Shown in pieces: positions 62,221 through 64,000 of a stretch of DNA of 64,000 bases. The stretch comes from Doryteuthis pealeii. Its lineage: Eukaryota; Mollusca; Cephalopoda; Myopsida; Loliginidae. Location of the stretch: the NCBI GenBank assembly GCA_023376005.1, contig CM042143.1, positions 80,005,991 to 80,069,990 of the forward strand, in the 5' to 3' direction. The notes beneath the pieces are model-generated. The model was not told the origin of the DNA. It saw only the letters and a program-made list of their open reading frames with translations, and searched no databases. Each line of letters opens with the position of its first letter. Positions within the stretch are counted from its first letter, which is position 1. The translations under genes and the position numbers were made by a program.

Positions 62221-62316
62221 CCGTCATTCGTAATAAATTTATTTCGCCCAAAAGGCTTTTTAAAATCTTTTAAAAACTCTTTTTAAATTCTTAAGAGGCT
62301 GGCCTCTTCAGACGGA
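62221..62316 (-). ncRNA. Hammerhead-like motif (minus) with expanded stem II region
   Basis: Minus strand: 'CCGT', core 'CTGAAGA', a 59-nt segment in the stem II position, 'GAAA', stem III 'ATAAATTTAT' (perfectly self-complementary), U, then 'ACG' and 'GACGG' closing stem I. The segment contains 'GAGGC-CA-GCCTC', a strong hairpin that competes with normal stem II pairing. Stem II closes only as GGCC/GGGC with a mismatch. Activity is uncertain. Confidence 0.45.
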
Positions 62317-62354
62317 TATCACAAAATGAAGGAATTCACATAAAGACAGTTTCA

Positions 62355-62355
<1 letters not shown>

Positions 62356-62391
<36 letters not shown>
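62356..62391. repeat. (GT)n microsatellite
   Basis: About 17 GT units. Confidence 0.96.
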
Positions 62392-62394
<3 letters not shown>

Positions 62395-62655
62395 ACATTA
62401 ATTTACTTTGGCATTTTGTGCCTCTTTCAATCTTATTTTTTTAATAATTTGAAGATTTCATATCCGGTGTTATTAATAAGACATTCCCATCTCTGGGACA
62501 ATAATTAAAGATGGTCAAAAGTACCCGTACTCTGACTACACGAATAGAGACTTTGGACAGTTCTTAAATTGCCTTCAACCACAGTTGCGACATCTCGTTC
62601 GCCAACAAGAAAAGCTGAATAAAAAGCTAAACACAAAATCCTTGTCTGTTATTTT

Positions 62656-62656
<1 letters not shown>
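62392..62656. other. Low-copy sequence
   Basis: Nothing recognised. Confidence 0.45.

Positions 62657-62658
<2 letters not shown>

Positions 62659-62705
<47 letters not shown>
62659..62705. repeat. (TA)n microsatellite
   Basis: About 23 TA units. Confidence 0.97.
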
Positions 62706-62707
<2 letters not shown>

Positions 62708-63210
62708 CACACGCACATAAACTACATATATACGCCTTCTTCGAAATCATCATGAGACTGAGACAACAGTGTTAATGATTCCTTACAGGAGGTTAAAAGT
62801 TACTCAGTAGTTTGTAAATAAATACGAAGTAGATAAAGGTAGATTGCACTCATCTTCTTGTGGTGTATAATAGTACGCTTTGTTTCCTGTACTTTTATCA
62901 TGCAGTTAGTATATAGCTACACCCCATCCTTCAATTGAAGTCCATGACACATTGTCAGTTTAACGAGGGAACCAATGTGCATGCCCGCAGGCAAGGCCGG
63001 AAATAGCTTCGATCTCTACTGTCAGTGTTTCGCAGGCGTCAGCGTTGATACCAAGCTTATCTCGTGAACAGATATCACAGTTTAATCCAAGCCTGAGGGT
63101 TGGAAAAATTGATAGCTATGGAATTAATGATATTTCAAGTTTGAACCCTTCCTATTGAAAATAAAAAAAGATATAGACAGACAGATGGAGTGATACACAT
63201 ATTTAAGACT
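62706..63210. other. Low-copy sequence
   Basis: Ordinary composition; no gene recognised. Confidence 0.5.
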
Positions 63211-63211
63211 G

Positions 63212-63626
63212 AACTATCTAGTAGGCCAACCAGTCTAGAAGAAGGAAACATTCTAAATTCAAAACCAGCACTTGGAGTCCTCAAGGCAGTCCGATGTTGT
63301 CTTTTGTCTCACTGATGCCAATTTTATAGCACATTGCTTTTCCCTTGGACAACATCGTAAAGAATGGACACCTTCTACATGAGCAACTGTTGGTGTTCCA
63401 TAAAATCTTGACCTTATGAGATTCGGGCGCATATCAAAACACTTTGAAAACACCTCGTATATACTCGTATATGGGTATGATCTTAAGGAACTAATCTTAA
63501 AGTAAAAAATTAGCGACCACGCGTACATTTAACCTTGCTATAGCAACCAGTCTAGGAAGACGGTAAACTCTGAATTCAAACCAGTTGTAGACCTGGAGAG
63601 GGATGGGTTCCGTTATAGTACCAGTG
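63212..63626 (+). mobile_element. Two family B SINE fragments around an unassigned insert
   Basis: 'AACCAGTCTAGAAGAAGGAA' at 63229 and 'AACCAGTCTAGGAAGACGG' at 63547, each followed by 'TCTAAATTCAAAACCAG' or 'CTGAATTCAAACCAGTTG', are family B pieces. The second continues 'GACCTGGAGAGGGATGGG', the alternative 3' variant. The DNA between includes a minus frame of 89 codons with no recognised family and 'CTCGTATATACTCGTATAT', related to the 34.6 kb repeat. Confidence 0.55.
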
Positions 63627-63659
63627 AGAAAGATATATGAATAAAAACATCATATGGTT

Positions 63660-63768
63660 AAAATTCAAAACTATGACTAAGAACAACCCTTTGCTTCAAA
63701 TTAATAATTCCATGACATTCAATTATACACGAGTATATGGGGGTAATAAAGATGAGGATACTAATCTC
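63660..63768 (-). mobile_element. Copy of the 34.6 kb dispersed repeat
   Basis: Minus strand 'CCCATATACTCGTGTATAAT' then 'GTCATGGAATTATTAATTTG'. Confidence 0.5.
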
Positions 63769-63894
63769 AAATAACCTTTAAATAGTCACAAAACATAGGT
63801 TTTAAAAATTTGGCAGATCCTACCAAACCTAAAAGGAACAAAATAAAAACAAAACAATTATGACCAAAAAGGTGAAATAACTATCAAATATTTT

Positions 63895-64000
63895 GGGACA
63901 CATCGTTGTGGTGTAATGCTTAGCGAGCTAGTCTCGCAGTTCAATTACTAATGAGTTTGGTCCTCACTAAGTGCCCAACACCTGTGGCTTTGTGCCAAAT
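63895..64000 (+). mobile_element. tRNA-SINE family C, cut by window end
   Basis: 'GTTGTGGTGTAATGCTTAGC' (A-box region), 'GAGCTAGTCTCGCAG', 'GAGTTTGGTCCTCACTAAGT' and 'CTGTGGCTTTGTGCCAAAT' before the window ends. Confidence 0.82.

Noticed and set aside
63259..63528. Minus-strand 89-codon frame with several Cys and Arg residues
   Set aside because: No domain recognised, flanked by SINE fragments on both sides; more likely part of an unknown repeat.

Overview
This is 64 kb of repeat-rich eukaryotic (animal) nuclear DNA. I found no rRNA gene, no intact tRNA gene and no confidently complete protein gene. Three things point to a cephalopod, most likely an octopus: several tRNA-headed SINE families in many diverged copies, very dense (TA)n, (GATA)n, (GT)n and (GA)n arrays, and abundant decayed LINE and DNA-transposon pieces. 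tRNA-derived SINEs (OK, OR1, OR2) are known from octopus. The species call is inference; I could not search a database.

Layout: 0-7 kb holds a (GATA)n array, a CpG-rich patch, long purine tracts, twin palindromes and the first SINEs. 7-17 kb is a SINE field with a TTAA-flanked MITE nested in an older repeat. 17-30 kb has LINE reverse-transcriptase-tail relics (including a 167-bp tandem array), a compound GATA satellite, a mariner-like MITE and two hammerhead-ribozyme-like elements. 30.4-33.8 kb is almost all purine on the + strand, broken by two islands of normal sequence that contain the only exon-like signals I would defend weakly. 34-47 kb has more SINEs, a 5S-rRNA-headed SINE, a 323-bp hAT element with 8-bp target duplications, and a well-paired hammerhead-like motif. 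47-58 kb is AT-rich, with a mariner transposase relic, a long inverted repeat, more purine tracts and a 37-bp minisatellite whose units each carry a small hairpin. 58-64 kb has a second 5S-headed SINE and a cluster of hammerhead-like, palindromic elements bounded by (TA)n.

For convenience I name five repeat groups. Family A is an element of about 380 bp whose 3' end is an (AACC)n-type tail. Family A5 is a 5S-rRNA-headed SINE with the same kind of 3' end. Family B is a tRNA-headed SINE with a body around 'TTTGCATTTCACATAG'. Family C is a tRNA-headed SINE with 'GAGTTCGATCCTCACT' and a 'CCTTGTGCCACATC' tail. Family D is a tRNA-headed SINE with 'GGCACTCCACCTCAGATG'. The names are mine and claim no match to published families.

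The part most worth following up is the set of short elements that carry type-I hammerhead-like folds. They are often palindromic and often sit directly against (TA)n arrays. Hammerheads with a short stem III are known in Penelope-like retroelements and retrozymes; whether these copies cleave cannot be told from sequence alone.
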